Source: UBA4802 sp964509195 (GTDB lineage Bacteria; Spirochaetota; UBA4802; UB4802). From it: a stretch of DNA of 64,000 nucleotides. The position numbers were made by a program, and so were the translations under genes. The stretch spans positions 1 to 64,000 of the forward strand of contig CAZDWJ010000009.1 of assembly GCA_964509195.1 (NCBI GenBank), read 5' to 3'. Position 1 is the first letter of the stretch, and every line of letters starts with the position of its first letter. A model generated the notes under the pieces. It worked only from the letters and a program-made list of their open reading frames with translations, was not told the origin of the DNA and did no database searches. Below are positions 17,451 through 27,336 of this stretch, one piece after another.

Positions 17451-17499
17451 TTGACAATTACCTTTATAGTTGCTATTATGTTAACTAAATGGTTAGTTA
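17451..17499 (+). promoter_or_regulatory. Promoter and TetR operator of the efflux operon
   Basis: TTGACA (17451-17456) and TATTAT (17474-17479) are spaced by exactly 17 bases. Just downstream, 17482-17499 is a palindrome (TAACTAA-4-TTAGTTA) that covers the expected transcription start. Binding of the TetR product there would block transcription of its own operon. The tetR ATG follows 12 bases after the operator. Confidence 0.85.
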
Positions 17500-17511
17500 T
17501 ATTATTTTTAT

Positions 17512-18120
17512 ATGAAAACATCCCGAGACAAAATATTAAATGCGGCAATTGAAGAATTTGCACGTTATGGACTGGATGGCAGTCGTATTGATCGGATTGC
17601 AAAAAGGGCTAAAGTTAATAAAGCAATGATTTACTATCATTTCCCCGGTAAAGATGCCTTGTATGCCACAATATTACAAGAACTTGCACAAACCATTATG
17701 GATACAGTAAAGGCCAATGTCAATACTGTCCAGGAAACGGGTAATCTACTTATTATCATAAAAGCCTATGCCAATCATATAAGTAATCTAGATAGACGAT
17801 ACTTTACAATCATAATGCGAGAACTTGCAAGCGGTGGTAAATTTATTAAAACCATTATAGTGCCAACAATTATTGAACCAATGACACAGCTCATTGGAAA
17901 TCTATTTGAAACAAACAAGGGTAAAAGCATCAATCCCCTTCTTCACCCACAGTATACAATGATATCGGTGGCAGGAGCAGTAATATTCTACAACCTTATA
18001 CGACAAATTTTGCAGGGAACATCTATACATTCACAATATTTAAGCGATGAACATATACAAGAATATATTACCAATCTGCTAAATCTTATGGCACACGGTA
18101 TCATCAAGGAGGATGTATGA
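17512..18120 (+). CDS. TetR family repressor
   Basis: The protein has 202 residues. The N-terminal helix-turn-helix (SRDKILNAAIEEFARYGLDG, then IAKRAKVNKAMIYYHFPGKD) is canonical TetR. The C-terminal ligand domain resembles the CecR type that governs ybhGFSR export genes in enterobacteria, an analogy from gene order. It is the first gene of a seven-gene operon, overlaps tolC by four bases and almost certainly represses it through the palindrome at 17482-17499. The inducer is unknown. Confidence 0.92.
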   Translation: MKTSRDKILNAAIEEFARYGLDGSRIDRIAKRAKVNKAMIYYHFPGKDALYATILQELAQTIMDTVKANVNTVQETGNLLIIIKAYANHISNLDRRYFTIIMRELASGGKFIKTIIVPTIIEPMTQLIGNLFETNKGKSINPLLHPQYTMISVAGAVIFYNLIRQILQGTSIHSQYLSDEHIQEYITNLLNLMAHGIIKEDV

Positions 18121-19514
18121 TAGCAAAATGTAAATTTACACAGTTACTATCGCCCATACTTTTTTTGCTTATTGTTTCGCAAACATATGCGCAGCAGGCT
18201 CTCACCCTTGAAGAAGCACTTTCGTTAGCGCTTAAAAATAGCCCCGAATACATTATTGCACAGCACAAACTGAAGCAGGCAGATGAAAAGATAGCGCAAG
18301 CCTGGGGCATGCTATATCCTGCGATAGAATCTGAGGCAAGTGCACTGCGCCAATATGCTGAAAACGGATTTATGAGCCTGTCAGATGGTCAATATGACCT
18401 TAAATTTATTCAGGTGCGTTTTGGATTAAATCCGGGCAATTTTTACAATTCATTGTCACAGAGTTATAGCAATTATACACTGGCAAAAGAAGAACTGAAG
18501 AAAGTAAAAGCAGCAATTGAATACAATGTAATTAAAAGCTACTTTGAGGTGATAACTGCGCATGAGATAATTAAGCTGAGGGAAAATTCAATTGCTGTGT
18601 TACAGGCAAATCTTGCCGATGTTACCCGTCAGTTTGCTACCGGTACCATTCCAAAATTTGAACTCCTCCAGGCTCAGGTGCAGTTGCAAAGCCAGGAACC
18701 ACTTTTGATTGATGCACGCAATAACTATGCAACTGCACTTGATATTTTTAACTATCATGTAGGCGCAAAAAGTGGAACATACACAGTTGTTCTTGACAAT
18801 TTTGACAGCAATATGAAACAGCCAAATCCAGTTGATGCTGTTGATGTCCTTGTTGAAAAAGCCCTTGCCTACAGGCCTGAAGTAATACAACTCAAACTCA
18901 GTAAAGATATGATTGGTGATAGTATTGATGCAACTCAATCTGTATATATATGGCCAACGTTTTCTGTAGCTGGATACTATGGCAAAAGCTATCTTTTGCC
19001 CAACCCACCTCAGATTCAGCTTCCTTTCCCTGGTCAATCAATAGATTTGTCAGCAATTACTGGCTCACGGGAATGGCAGACTACATGGCAAGTACGTGTA
19101 GCTGCAACTTACCGATGGGGAGCACTGGCACCCGTTGACACTGTGCAGGGAATTGAACGTGAACAAAAAGAAAAACTGAAAGAAATTGAACAGCAGTTGC
19201 AGCAGCTAAAACAGGCAATTGCCATTGCCGTGCGTGCTGATTATGGCAGGCTTGTCACTGCATATCAGACAATGGTTGCCCAGCGTAAAAACATTGAAAC
19301 CGCAACCGAGGGCCTGCGTGTAGCAAAAGAAAGCTACAAAGCAGGAGTAATAAAAAACGCTGAACTTTTGAATGCCGAACTGCACCTGACATCGGCACGT
19401 ATGGGATACATAAAGGCTATCAATGACTTCTGGTGCGCCGTAGCACAGCTTAAAAAGGATACAGGCTTTGACTGCACTGATATTATTTTTTCAGAGGTAC
19501 ATCATGAAAAATAA
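18117..19514 (+). CDS. TolC family outer membrane efflux protein
   Basis: The protein has 465 residues. A Sec signal peptide (LLSPILFLLIVSQTYAQ) is followed by LTLEEALSLALKNSPEY, the usual first TolC repeat. The second half repeats the pattern (VDVLVEKALAYRPEVIQLKL) and ends with YKAGVIKNAELLNAELHL. It should form the trimeric outer membrane channel for the export pump encoded downstream. It overlaps tetR by four bases and the hlyD gene by eleven. Confidence 0.93.
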   Translation: MIAKCKFTQLLSPILFLLIVSQTYAQQALTLEEALSLALKNSPEYIIAQHKLKQADEKIAQAWGMLYPAIESEASALRQYAENGFMSLSDGQYDLKFIQVRFGLNPGNFYNSLSQSYSNYTLAKEELKKVKAAIEYNVIKSYFEVITAHEIIKLRENSIAVLQANLADVTRQFATGTIPKFELLQAQVQLQSQEPLLIDARNNYATALDIFNYHVGAKSGTYTVVLDNFDSNMKQPNPVDAVDVLVEKALAYRPEVIQLKLSKDMIGDSIDATQSVYIWPTFSVAGYYGKSYLLPNPPQIQLPFPGQSIDLSAITGSREWQTTWQVRVAATYRWGALAPVDTVQGIEREQKEKLKEIEQQLQQLKQAIAIAVRADYGRLVTAYQTMVAQRKNIETATEGLRVAKESYKAGVIKNAELLNAELHLTSARMGYIKAINDFWCAVAQLKKDTGFDCTDIIFSEVHHEK

Positions 19515-20301
19515 ACGCATATTCCCAATAATAGTTCTTGTAGTTGTCATTGGCGTGACACTGTATTTTGAGCTTTTACGCTTTGTAGGCACAAACGGCA
19601 ATCGCATTGAAGGTTCAGGTGTCATCGAGGTCACCGAGATTGAGGTTGCATCAAAAATTGCAGGGAGGATTGTTTCCCTTCCCTTTGATGAAGGTGAGGA
19701 AGTAACACAGGGCAGTTTGCTGGCAAAGTTGTCATACGATGAGCTATCGGCACAAAAACTTGCCGCGCTTGCAAATCTTACCAACGCCGAAAAGAACTTA
19801 AAACGCGCCCGCGAACTTTTTGCAAGCGGCTCCATCTCACAGCGTGAGTTTGATAACGCGTTAGCAGCATACAACGTTGCAAAGGGCAATTACGATTACG
19901 TCACTGCAACGATGAGTCAGGCCATACTGTATGCGCCAATCTCTGGTGTTGTGCTTTCGCGCAATTTAGAGGTTGGGGAACTTGCCTTTCCCGGAACTTC
20001 AATCATGACATTGGCTGATCTTACCAGAGCATGGATTAAAATCTATGTTAACGAAAAGCATATCGGGCATGTAAAACACGGACAAAAAGCCTTAGTATTT
20101 GTCGATAGTTACCCGGATAAAACCTTTGCGGGCAAAGTGGTGGCAATCTCAAATAAACCTGAATTTACGCCAAAAACCATTCAAACAAAAGAGGAACGTG
20201 TCAAGTTAGTCTTTGCAGTAAAGATTGCTATCGATAATTCCGGCAAAGAACTCAAACCCGGAATGCCCGCAGATGCAGTGATACTGACAGGTGAACAATG
20301 A
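19504..20301 (+). CDS. HlyD-type membrane fusion protein
   Basis: The protein has 265 residues from MKNKRIFPIIVL; AGAGG precedes this ATG, and an upstream in-frame start is unlikely. It has an N-terminal membrane anchor, then the lipoyl half motifs (EVASKIAGRIVSLPFDEGEE and APISGVVLSRNLEVGELA) around a short coiled-coil hairpin, and the beta-barrel domain (DLTRAWIKIYVNEKHIGHVK). It links the inner membrane ABC transporter to the TolC channel across the periplasm, in the manner of YbhG. Confidence 0.92.
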   Translation: MKNKRIFPIIVLVVVIGVTLYFELLRFVGTNGNRIEGSGVIEVTEIEVASKIAGRIVSLPFDEGEEVTQGSLLAKLSYDELSAQKLAALANLTNAEKNLKRARELFASGSISQREFDNALAAYNVAKGNYDYVTATMSQAILYAPISGVVLSRNLEVGELAFPGTSIMTLADLTRAWIKIYVNEKHIGHVKHGQKALVFVDSYPDKTFAGKVVAISNKPEFTPKTIQTKEERVKLVFAVKIAIDNSGKELKPGMPADAVILTGEQ

Positions 20302-21218
20302 TACAGGCAGAAAGGTTATTAAAAGCATTTGGTACTATTCAAGCTGTGAACAATGTAAGCCTGACACTTACAAAAGGCGAGATTATTGGCATTGTTGGCC
20401 CTGATGGTGCCGGGAAAAGCACCCTGCTTAGAATGGCAGCCGGGATACTGCAACCTGATGCAGGCAGCCTATATTTTGATGGAAGGCTTTATGATGATGA
20501 CATCTATTATGTGAAAGAGCACATCGGATACATGCCGCAGCGCTTTGGCCTGTACGAAGACTTAACTGTGCTTGAAAACATCGTGTTCTTTGGTAAAATT
20601 TTTGGCATGCGCCAAAAAGAAATAAAGAAGATATTACCGGTACTGTGGCGCTTTAGCAACTTAGAACCATTTGCCCACAGGCTTGCAGGAAAGCTTTCCG
20701 GTGGCATGAAACAGAAGTTAGGCCTTGCCTGCTGTTTAGTGCACAGACCACAGGTTCTTTTACTTGATGAACCCACCAACGGTGTTGACCCAGTATCAAG
20801 GCGTGAGTTCTGGAAAATTTTATATGACCTGTGCGTAGAAGGTGTCACCATTATTGTAAGCACTGCATATTTAGATGAGGCTGAGCGCTGTAATCGCGTG
20901 GCACTCATGTACAACGGTTCTTTTTTTACAGTTGATACACCTGCACGTGTAAAAGCACTAATAGGCAGACCGCTTATTGAAATACAGACACGCAAACCTG
21001 TTGAAACAGAGAGGCTCTTAACGCACCATGAAGAATATTCCCATGCAGTGCGAAGCGGGAATGCAGTACGCGTGTTTGTACGCAATGCCCGTAAAGCAAA
21101 AAAGGAAATCAGCATGCTGTGTAGCAAGCACCACATTGCAGTGAATTCCATTCACGAAGTAACACCAACTCTTGAAGATACATTTGTTGAAGTTATAGCA
21201 AAGGCTAAAGGAATATGA
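20298..21218 (+). CDS. ABC transporter ATPase (YbhF N-half-like)
   Basis: The protein has 306 residues. Walker A is GPDGAGKST, the signature is LSGGMKQKLG, and Walker B is VLLLDEPTNGVDP, followed by the STAYLDEAERC switch region, so it should hydrolyse ATP. A C-terminal extension of about 80 residues follows, as in drug or polysaccharide ABC-2 exporters. The second ATPase of the operon (23513-24424) is not adjacent but sits after the two permeases. In enterobacterial YbhF the two ATPase halves are fused. Confidence 0.92.
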   Translation: MIQAERLLKAFGTIQAVNNVSLTLTKGEIIGIVGPDGAGKSTLLRMAAGILQPDAGSLYFDGRLYDDDIYYVKEHIGYMPQRFGLYEDLTVLENIVFFGKIFGMRQKEIKKILPVLWRFSNLEPFAHRLAGKLSGGMKQKLGLACCLVHRPQVLLLDEPTNGVDPVSRREFWKILYDLCVEGVTIIVSTAYLDEAERCNRVALMYNGSFFTVDTPARVKALIGRPLIEIQTRKPVETERLLTHHEEYSHAVRSGNAVRVFVRNARKAKKEISMLCSKHHIAVNSIHEVTPTLEDTFVEVIAKAKGI

Positions 21219-22354
21219 AAACATTAATACGCATTATGGCGATAGCTCAAAAGGAATGGATCCATATCTACAGAGATATCCGAAGCCTCATCCTTGCACT
21301 TTTCACTCCTGCGTTTTTAGTGCTTATATTTGGCTATGCGTTAAATATGGATGTAAAGAATGTAGCATTTGTCATTTATGATAAAGACAAAACCTCCTTT
21401 TCACGACAGTTTGCTCAGATGTTCATGCACAGTGAATACCTGACATTCAAAGGTTATGTAACCAAGTATGATGCTATTGATACTGTAATCAACAGCGGCA
21501 ACGCTGTGGCAGCGCTTGTTCTCCCCCACAATTTTACCGAAAATACCAAAAGCGGCCGTTCATCACAACTGCAGCTATTACTTGATGCATCAGATTCAAT
21601 GTCAGCTACTATCGCATCTGCATATTTTACCGCTATTGTTTCACAATATAACTTTGAATGGCAGAAGGAGCGCTTAAACCGTGCAGGGTTGGGCTTACTA
21701 AAGATGCCTGTGAGCATTGAAAGCCGTGTGTGGTACAATGAAGAGCTGCAGAGTAAAAATTTTGTTGTACCAGGTATTATCGTCATAGTGCTTGCCATAA
21801 TAAGTGCACTCATCACCTCTCTTGCAATCAGCCGCGAGTGGGAACGCGGCACAATGGAAAGCCTTATCACTACTCCCGTGCGTTCATGGGAAGTTATTAC
21901 AGGCAAACTCATACCCTACATTTTAATTGGCATTTTTGACGTGGTAATAACGTATCTGGTTGGACATTTTGTATTTGGCATTCCTATCAGGGGAAGCTTT
22001 ACCGAACTTTTGTTTGTATCGGTTCTATTTTTAATTGGCACCTGCACCTTTGGGCTGGTAATCTCATCTGCTACACGAATACAGGTATTATCCATACAGG
22101 TGGCAATGATTGCCACTTACCTGCCAACAATCCTTTTGTCAGGTTTTATATTCCCAATTAAAAATATGCCTGTTATTTTACAGGCAATCACCTACATTAT
22201 TCCAGCCCGCTACATGATTGCACTTATCAAGGGCATTGCCCTCAAAGGCGTAGCTGCATCGCTTTTGTCAACTCAGATTATTTTCATGGCAGCATTTGCA
22301 CTGGTTATGATACTTGTTGGCATCAAAAAAATAAATTTGCGTTACGCAGGATAA
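21215..22354 (+). CDS. ABC-2 type permease (YbhS-like)
   Basis: The protein has 379 residues. One N-terminal transmembrane helix (about 24-44) is followed by a large periplasmic domain (YDKDKTSFSRQFAQMF) and five C-terminal helices containing the signature REWERGTMESLITTPVR and FIFPIKNMP. It forms half of the inner membrane channel, pairing with the next gene. It overlaps the ATPase gene by four bases. Confidence 0.92.
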   Translation: MKTLIRIMAIAQKEWIHIYRDIRSLILALFTPAFLVLIFGYALNMDVKNVAFVIYDKDKTSFSRQFAQMFMHSEYLTFKGYVTKYDAIDTVINSGNAVAALVLPHNFTENTKSGRSSQLQLLLDASDSMSATIASAYFTAIVSQYNFEWQKERLNRAGLGLLKMPVSIESRVWYNEELQSKNFVVPGIIVIVLAIISALITSLAISREWERGTMESLITTPVRSWEVITGKLIPYILIGIFDVVITYLVGHFVFGIPIRGSFTELLFVSVLFLIGTCTFGLVISSATRIQVLSIQVAMIATYLPTILLSGFIFPIKNMPVILQAITYIIPARYMIALIKGIALKGVAASLLSTQIIFMAAFALVMILVGIKKINLRYAG

Positions 22355-22359
22355 TTATC

Positions 22360-23511
22360 ATGAAGCTATCGCTTGCAAACATAAAAATAATGATAAAAAA
22401 AGAATTTGCCCTGGTACTGCGCGATCCCAAACTCAGAGCAATTATGATAGCACCACCCATTGTAATGACGCTTGTGTTTGGTTATGCGGTTAATACTGAT
22501 GTAAAAAACGTTAGTTTTGCAGTCTTTGACCGTGATCGCACTTTTACAAGCAGAGAATTTTTACAGCAGTTTGTTGCCTCACCATATTTTGTATTGCATG
22601 ATTATATCGCTTCACCAAAGCAGGCTATACAGCTCATTGAGAAAGGCGACATTGATTTTTATTTGGAGATACCAGACAATTTTGCAAAAAACATTAAAGT
22701 TGGTAAACCGGTATCATTGCAGGTTATTTTAGATGGCACTGATTCAAGCAGAGCGTCAGTCATTCAATCATATATTAATGCATTGACACTTATGTACATG
22801 CAAGAGCGTTTTATAAACACTATCAAAATAAAAATCATGCAGCAGGCAAAATCCGGTATCTCACAGGGATCTATTGAGCTTGTGCCACGGTACTGGTTTA
22901 ATCAGGATTTAAAAAGCATTAATTTTTACTTACCCGGAGTTATCGCCATGCTTATCTCCCTTATAACCATTCTTCTTACCGCAATGTCTATAGTAAAAGA
23001 ACGCGAAGCTGGTACTATGGAACAGATTCGGGTATCACCACTTAAGCCCAATGCCTATATTATAGGCAAACTGGTGCCCTTTGCCATCATTGCATTTGTT
23101 GATATTTTCATCATAACCTCAATTGCCATTTTCTGGTTTGGAATACCTTTTAGGGGCAGTTTTATTTTTTTACTTTTGTGTGGTGCAATATATATTATCT
23201 CTACACTTGCTATTGGCCTATTTATTTCAACTGTTTCATCAACACAGCAGCAGGCAATGCTGTCATCATTTATGTTTTTTGTGCCAGCAATTTTATTTTC
23301 AGGAGTTATATTCCCAATCTATTCCATGCCCACTCTTTTTCAGCTAATAACATATCTTAATCCCATGCGCTACTTTGTAGAAATTGTTCGTAGCGTATTT
23401 TTAAAAGGTACAGGTTTTTCATTCCTTTGGCACAACATGGTAATTTTAGTTATCATGGGCGTTGCAATACTTCGCTTGAGTGTATGGCAATTCAGTAAAA
23501 GGACATTATAA
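22360..23511 (+). CDS. ABC-2 type permease (YbhR-like)
   Basis: The protein has 383 residues and is homologous to the preceding permease with the same topology. Its signature motifs are KEREAGTMEQIRVSPLKP and VIFPIYSMPTLFQ. The pair should make a heterodimeric channel. The gene starts five bases after the previous stop. Confidence 0.92.
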   Translation: MKLSLANIKIMIKKEFALVLRDPKLRAIMIAPPIVMTLVFGYAVNTDVKNVSFAVFDRDRTFTSREFLQQFVASPYFVLHDYIASPKQAIQLIEKGDIDFYLEIPDNFAKNIKVGKPVSLQVILDGTDSSRASVIQSYINALTLMYMQERFINTIKIKIMQQAKSGISQGSIELVPRYWFNQDLKSINFYLPGVIAMLISLITILLTAMSIVKEREAGTMEQIRVSPLKPNAYIIGKLVPFAIIAFVDIFIITSIAIFWFGIPFRGSFIFLLLCGAIYIISTLAIGLFISTVSSTQQQAMLSSFMFFVPAILFSGVIFPIYSMPTLFQLITYLNPMRYFVEIVRSVFLKGTGFSFLWHNMVILVIMGVAILRLSVWQFSKRTL

Positions 23512-23512
23512 C

Positions 23513-24424
23513 ATGGACACAGTAGTAGTTGAAAACATTACCAAGCGATTTGGTGATTTTACAGCAGTTGATTCAGTGAGCTTTTCGGTTGCAAAGGGCG
23601 AAATATTTGGATTGCTTGGACCAAATGGCGCTGGCAAAAGCACTACAATAAAGATGCTGTGCGGACTGCTTACACCTGATAAAGGAAAAGGAACAGTGGG
23701 CGGGTTTGACATACACACACAACCGTGGGAAATCAAAGCTATTATTGGGTATATGTCACAAAAATTTTCACTGTACGAGGATCTCACAATTGAAGAGAAC
23801 CTGGAATTTTACGGAACGGTATATGGACTTACAAATAACAGGTTACACCAGCGCATGAACTTTATTTATGAACTGGTCAATATCAAAGACTACCGGCACA
23901 GCCTTGTTAAAAATCTTCCCCTTGGCATCAAGCAGCGCCTTGCATTAGGTTCAGCGCTTATTCATGATCCACACATTCTTTTCTTAGATGAGCCAACATC
24001 CGGTGTTGACCCACTTATGCGACGTATTTTCTGGGATGAAATTTATACGCTAGCTAACGAAGGCAAAACCATATTTGTCACCACTCACTACATGGACGAG
24101 GCCGAACATTGTAATCGCATAGCACTGATTATTGCCGGCAAAATCATTGCACTTGACACGCCGCAAAGCTTAAAAGAAAAACTCCCCTACACTATTTTAA
24201 AAATTGTAACCGAGAGTTACCTTAAAGCATACAATGTGTTGAATCAAGCAAATTTTGTAATTGAGGTTGCTCTCTTTGGCACTGACCTGCATGTTGTTCT
24301 TGAAAAACAATTTAAAAATTTTTCACTTATTAAAAAATTTCTGCAATCACACAACATACACGATGCTACACTGGAGCCAATACTCCCAACACTGGAAGAT
24401 GTATTTGTGATGAGTGCGCGGTGA
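23513..24424 (+). CDS. ABC transporter ATPase (YbhF C-half-like)
   Basis: The protein has 303 residues from MDTVVVENITKRFG. AAAGGA lies upstream of this ATG; the frame is open eleven codons earlier, inside the permease gene. Walker A is GPNGAGKST and Walker B is ILFLDEPTSGVDP. The signature is degenerate (LPLGIKQRLALG instead of LSGGQ), so in the ATPase heterodimer one composite site may be weak or regulatory. It is the last gene of the operon. Confidence 0.9.
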   Translation: MDTVVVENITKRFGDFTAVDSVSFSVAKGEIFGLLGPNGAGKSTTIKMLCGLLTPDKGKGTVGGFDIHTQPWEIKAIIGYMSQKFSLYEDLTIEENLEFYGTVYGLTNNRLHQRMNFIYELVNIKDYRHSLVKNLPLGIKQRLALGSALIHDPHILFLDEPTSGVDPLMRRIFWDEIYTLANEGKTIFVTTHYMDEAEHCNRIALIIAGKIIALDTPQSLKEKLPYTILKIVTESYLKAYNVLNQANFVIEVALFGTDLHVVLEKQFKNFSLIKKFLQSHNIHDATLEPILPTLEDVFVMSAR

Positions 24425-24489
24425 TACTATTTTGTATTGACTTTACTACATCATATAATAGTTCTTAGTAAAGGTGCATTTAAGCGCTA

Positions 24490-24640
24490 AATGCTCCCGC
24501 GTCTCATACGGCGGAGTGCTTTGCTTGCTTGACATAAACCTTGCCACTGCGATCTGCACAATAGCATTTTTCCATGTCACCTATCCTGAGCCTGTCGAAG
24601 GATCGCCTGCATCCTATTACGCTGCACATTCCTGTGCGGC
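24490..24640. repeat. Dispersed intergenic hairpin element, copy B
   Basis: The core at 24584-24640 is 57 nt: a hairpin (TCCT...AGGA), an 18-nt linker with GCCTGCATCCTA and a hairpin with GCACA / TGTGC arms. Its dimensions match copy A at 6082-6138 exactly. A GCGTCTCATACGGCGG segment at about 24499-24514 corresponds to the upstream part of copy A. It lies between the convergent ends of the efflux operon and the nnr gene, so it could also act as a terminator. Confidence 0.6.
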
Positions 24641-24693
24641 TGTCTTACTACAACACTTTTCATGTCCCGCTTTTAAGCAAATAGAACATATTG

Positions 24694-26271
24694 CTACGAG
24701 CAATTCACAGCCTTCCGTATATACTGTACAATATCACCTGCCTGCATAAAACTATTGCCGGTTTGTGCGCAGTAGATATCCGCAGCTTTCCCGTGAATAT
24801 ATACTCCCAGTGATGCAGCAACAAAAGGATCATACCCCTTTGAAAGAAAAGAACCAATTGTACCAGAAAGCACATCACCAGAGCCACCTGTAGCAAGCGA
24901 TGGATTACCTGTAGTATTTATTGCACTGGTGTTTACACCTGTCACTATGGATGCCGGGCCTTTCAACACCACTACACTCTGTAACGTTCGTGCAATCTGT
25001 TCTGCAATTTCCAAACGGTTTTTCTTTATCTCTTCAACAGATTTTCCCACAATGCGTGATGCTTCCTTAAAGTGAGGAGTAATGACACTTTGTGCTGGCA
25101 GCGTAATCTTTTGCCGAAGTTTTGCCACAAAGTAGAGCCCATCACCATCAATGAGTGTGGGGAGATTGTTTACATGAGCTATCGCACAATATGCAACAAA
25201 CACGGCTGCTGCTGTAACACTTCTCCCAAGCCCCGGGCCTATTACGCAGGCTGTGGGACGTGCGTGCTGAACAATATTCTCTATCTCCACTTGTGCACTT
25301 CTGCACGCCTCTTCAAAATCAGAAGTTGTGTACATTTCTTCTGAAAAGTGTTTGCTGTTTGCGTTTACCTGAATGCTTCGCGTGATAGCCTCTTTAATTT
25401 TTCCTGCAATAATAGAACGAGCCTGTGGCGTTGTAGCAACTGTCACCAATCCAATGCCACACCCAAACGCTGCATCCGCACACAGCATAATTGCACCTTC
25501 CATACCATCAAACCCACCAATACATAAAAGGTGGCCATTTGTACCCTTATGTACGTCATAATACATATTTGGGCGATAGTTACTGGTAAAAAACTTTTCG
25601 TCAATTAATTGGCGTGAAATGCTCTCTGCTGCAGTAAGCGTTGCAGGAAATCCTATATCAGCAACGATAACTTTGCCTGCATAAAACTTACCAGGGTAAG
25701 TGGCAAGATTAACCTTAGGCAATCCCATCGTTACAGTGGTGTGGGCTTTTACTATACACTCCGATTCAACAGCGCCATCTGCAGGCAGGCCGCTTGGCAT
25801 ATCGATAGCAATTACCATCTTTTTGCTTTTATTAATAAGATTGATCACCTCCTGCAGCAACCCTTTTGGCTTGCCTGAAAATCCAGTGCCAGTAAGCGCA
25901 TCAACAATACAATCGTATTTAGTTACATCAATAGTTGCCAAACATTCAGGAGAAATTTGAACACAATGCACCTGTGCGCGCTGGCATACATCATAGTATA
26001 TCTTTGAGGAAGGTGTAAGCTTATCAATAGCACCCAATACAAAGACATCCACTTGCATATGCTGTGAAAGTAAATAGGCAACAACAAAACCATCACCGCC
26101 ATTATTGCCCACCCCACAGAACACAGCAACGGAGTCAGCACTATTGTTTTTCATTATGTATTCTGCAACTGATTTTCCTGCCAGTGCCATAAGCACTTCA
26201 CCGGGAATACCATACTGCTGTATGGTGATGCGGTCAATCTCTTGCATCTGAGTAGCAGTAACTACTTTCAT
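24694..26271 (-). CDS. nnr: Bifunctional NAD(P)H-hydrate epimerase / ADP-dependent dehydratase
   Basis: The protein has 525 residues. Residues 1-210 form the YjeF N-terminal epimerase domain (GVGNNGGDGFVVAYLL, DALTGTGFSG, IDMPSGLPADG). Residues 230-525 form the ribokinase-like dehydratase (GPGLGRSVT, LIDGDGLYF, TPHFKEASRI, and the catalytic TGGSGDVLSG). It repairs the damaged cofactors NADHX and NADPHX. This fused form is the usual bacterial arrangement. The lipoprotein gene lies three bases upstream on the same strand. Confidence 0.95.
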   Translation of the reverse strand: MKVVTATQMQEIDRITIQQYGIPGEVLMALAGKSVAEYIMKNNSADSVAVFCGVGNNGGDGFVVAYLLSQHMQVDVFVLGAIDKLTPSSKIYYDVCQRAQVHCVQISPECLATIDVTKYDCIVDALTGTGFSGKPKGLLQEVINLINKSKKMVIAIDMPSGLPADGAVESECIVKAHTTVTMGLPKVNLATYPGKFYAGKVIVADIGFPATLTAAESISRQLIDEKFFTSNYRPNMYYDVHKGTNGHLLCIGGFDGMEGAIMLCADAAFGCGIGLVTVATTPQARSIIAGKIKEAITRSIQVNANSKHFSEEMYTTSDFEEACRSAQVEIENIVQHARPTACVIGPGLGRSVTAAAVFVAYCAIAHVNNLPTLIDGDGLYFVAKLRQKITLPAQSVITPHFKEASRIVGKSVEEIKKNRLEIAEQIARTLQSVVVLKGPASIVTGVNTSAINTTGNPSLATGGSGDVLSGTIGSFLSKGYDPFVAASLGVYIHGKAADIYCAQTGNSFMQAGDIVQYIRKAVNCS

Positions 26272-26274
26272 GTC

Positions 26275-27336
26275 CTATTTCCACTCATATACTTCTAAAC
26301 CTGTTGAGTATGCGTGGTAAGAATACAACTTTCCTTCACTAGTAATTTCGATATCAGAAAATAATGCCTGCTGTGGAAATTTGCATCGTACATTTCCTAT
26401 TATCGTCCCGTCAAAACTGTATAGCATGAATTTTACATCATTGGTATCCTCAACATTCCATAGATAGAGATATTTATTCTGTATTACAGTAAACAGTTCA
26501 TTCCTGGGTTCAGATATCTTCAACAATTCAACATGTTGAGAGCCTTTGATATCGTACTGGAATAATTTCCTGTATTTAAATCTAGTATTATGGTAATAGG
26601 CAACAGATAGAATAAATCCTTCACCACTGTGCAATATCCTTATATTTTCAATTTTACCTGTATACGATGTGGAAGCATCCACGGTATCGACAAAGTAATT
26701 TCTGGTAAATGTCATGTAATAATCACGCTGACGTTTATCAAACCGGTACACACTCCATATATCATATGTACGTGCTACAACAAAAAGCCTATCCTTTTTA
26801 TCAATCTCAAGATGCTCTATGTAGTAAAAAGGGACTGTTGGCATTCCGGTCTGCCCTATTGTATACTGTAACTTGCCATCAGGGTCAAACACAAGTACAA
26901 ATGAAGGCGACATGTCAATCTGCGTCCCTGCTGCATCAACCCTCTGCACCGAAGCCAACCGGTTTTGCACGTACAGGTTGCCTTCTGAATCAACTACCAT
27001 GGTACCTATTATGTCAAATTTAACCTGTGTTTTTTTTATATCCTTGCCTTCGGCTGTTGCACTTACATTGCCAATGGCAATAAGGCATTTACCATCTCTG
27101 TCAAACACAAGCACTTTCTTCTGGATATTGTCCTTTACATATACTTTATCATCTGAAAGCACTACACCAAAACTCATATCCAGCAAACCTGATTCATTGT
27201 AATTAATGCTCACCGCACCTAACGCTGCGCCCGAGGGTATTGCACACACTTTGCTTGAAGAAAGATCGGTCACCCTGAAATAACCGCATGAAAGCAAGAT
27301 GCTACAGGTTACTACCAGCAATAATTTTTTTTTCAT
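26275..27336 (-). CDS. Lipoprotein with predicted beta-propeller
   Basis: The protein has 353 residues from MKKKLLLVVTCS; the ATG at 27336 is preferred to a GTG three codons upstream because of the ribosome binding site position. The signal peptide ends in the lipobox ILLSC, so it should be an envelope-anchored lipoprotein. Repeated blade-like segments (VYVKDNIQKKVLVFDRDGKC, NLYVQNRLASVQRV, FVLVFDPDGKLQYTIG, LFVVARTYDIWSVYRFD) resemble six-bladed NHL-type propellers. No catalytic motif is seen. The function is unknown. Confidence 0.75.
   Translation of the reverse strand: MKKKLLLVVTCSILLSCGYFRVTDLSSSKVCAIPSGAALGAVSINYNESGLLDMSFGVVLSDDKVYVKDNIQKKVLVFDRDGKCLIAIGNVSATAEGKDIKKTQVKFDIIGTMVVDSEGNLYVQNRLASVQRVDAAGTQIDMSPSFVLVFDPDGKLQYTIGQTGMPTVPFYYIEHLEIDKKDRLFVVARTYDIWSVYRFDKRQRDYYMTFTRNYFVDTVDASTSYTGKIENIRILHSGEGFILSVAYYHNTRFKYRKLFQYDIKGSQHVELLKISEPRNELFTVIQNKYLYLWNVEDTNDVKFMLYSFDGTIIGNVRCKFPQQALFSDIEITSEGKLYSYHAYSTGLEVYEWK

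Noticed and set aside
20507..21151. Minus-strand frame of 214 codons opposite the ABC ATPase gene
   Set aside because: Shadow frame; the plus strand encodes complete Walker and signature motifs.
24584..24640. Hairpin element as an ordinary terminator only
   Set aside because: It lacks a U-run, and the same 57-nt design occurs at 6082-6138 between co-directional genes, which favours a dispersed element.
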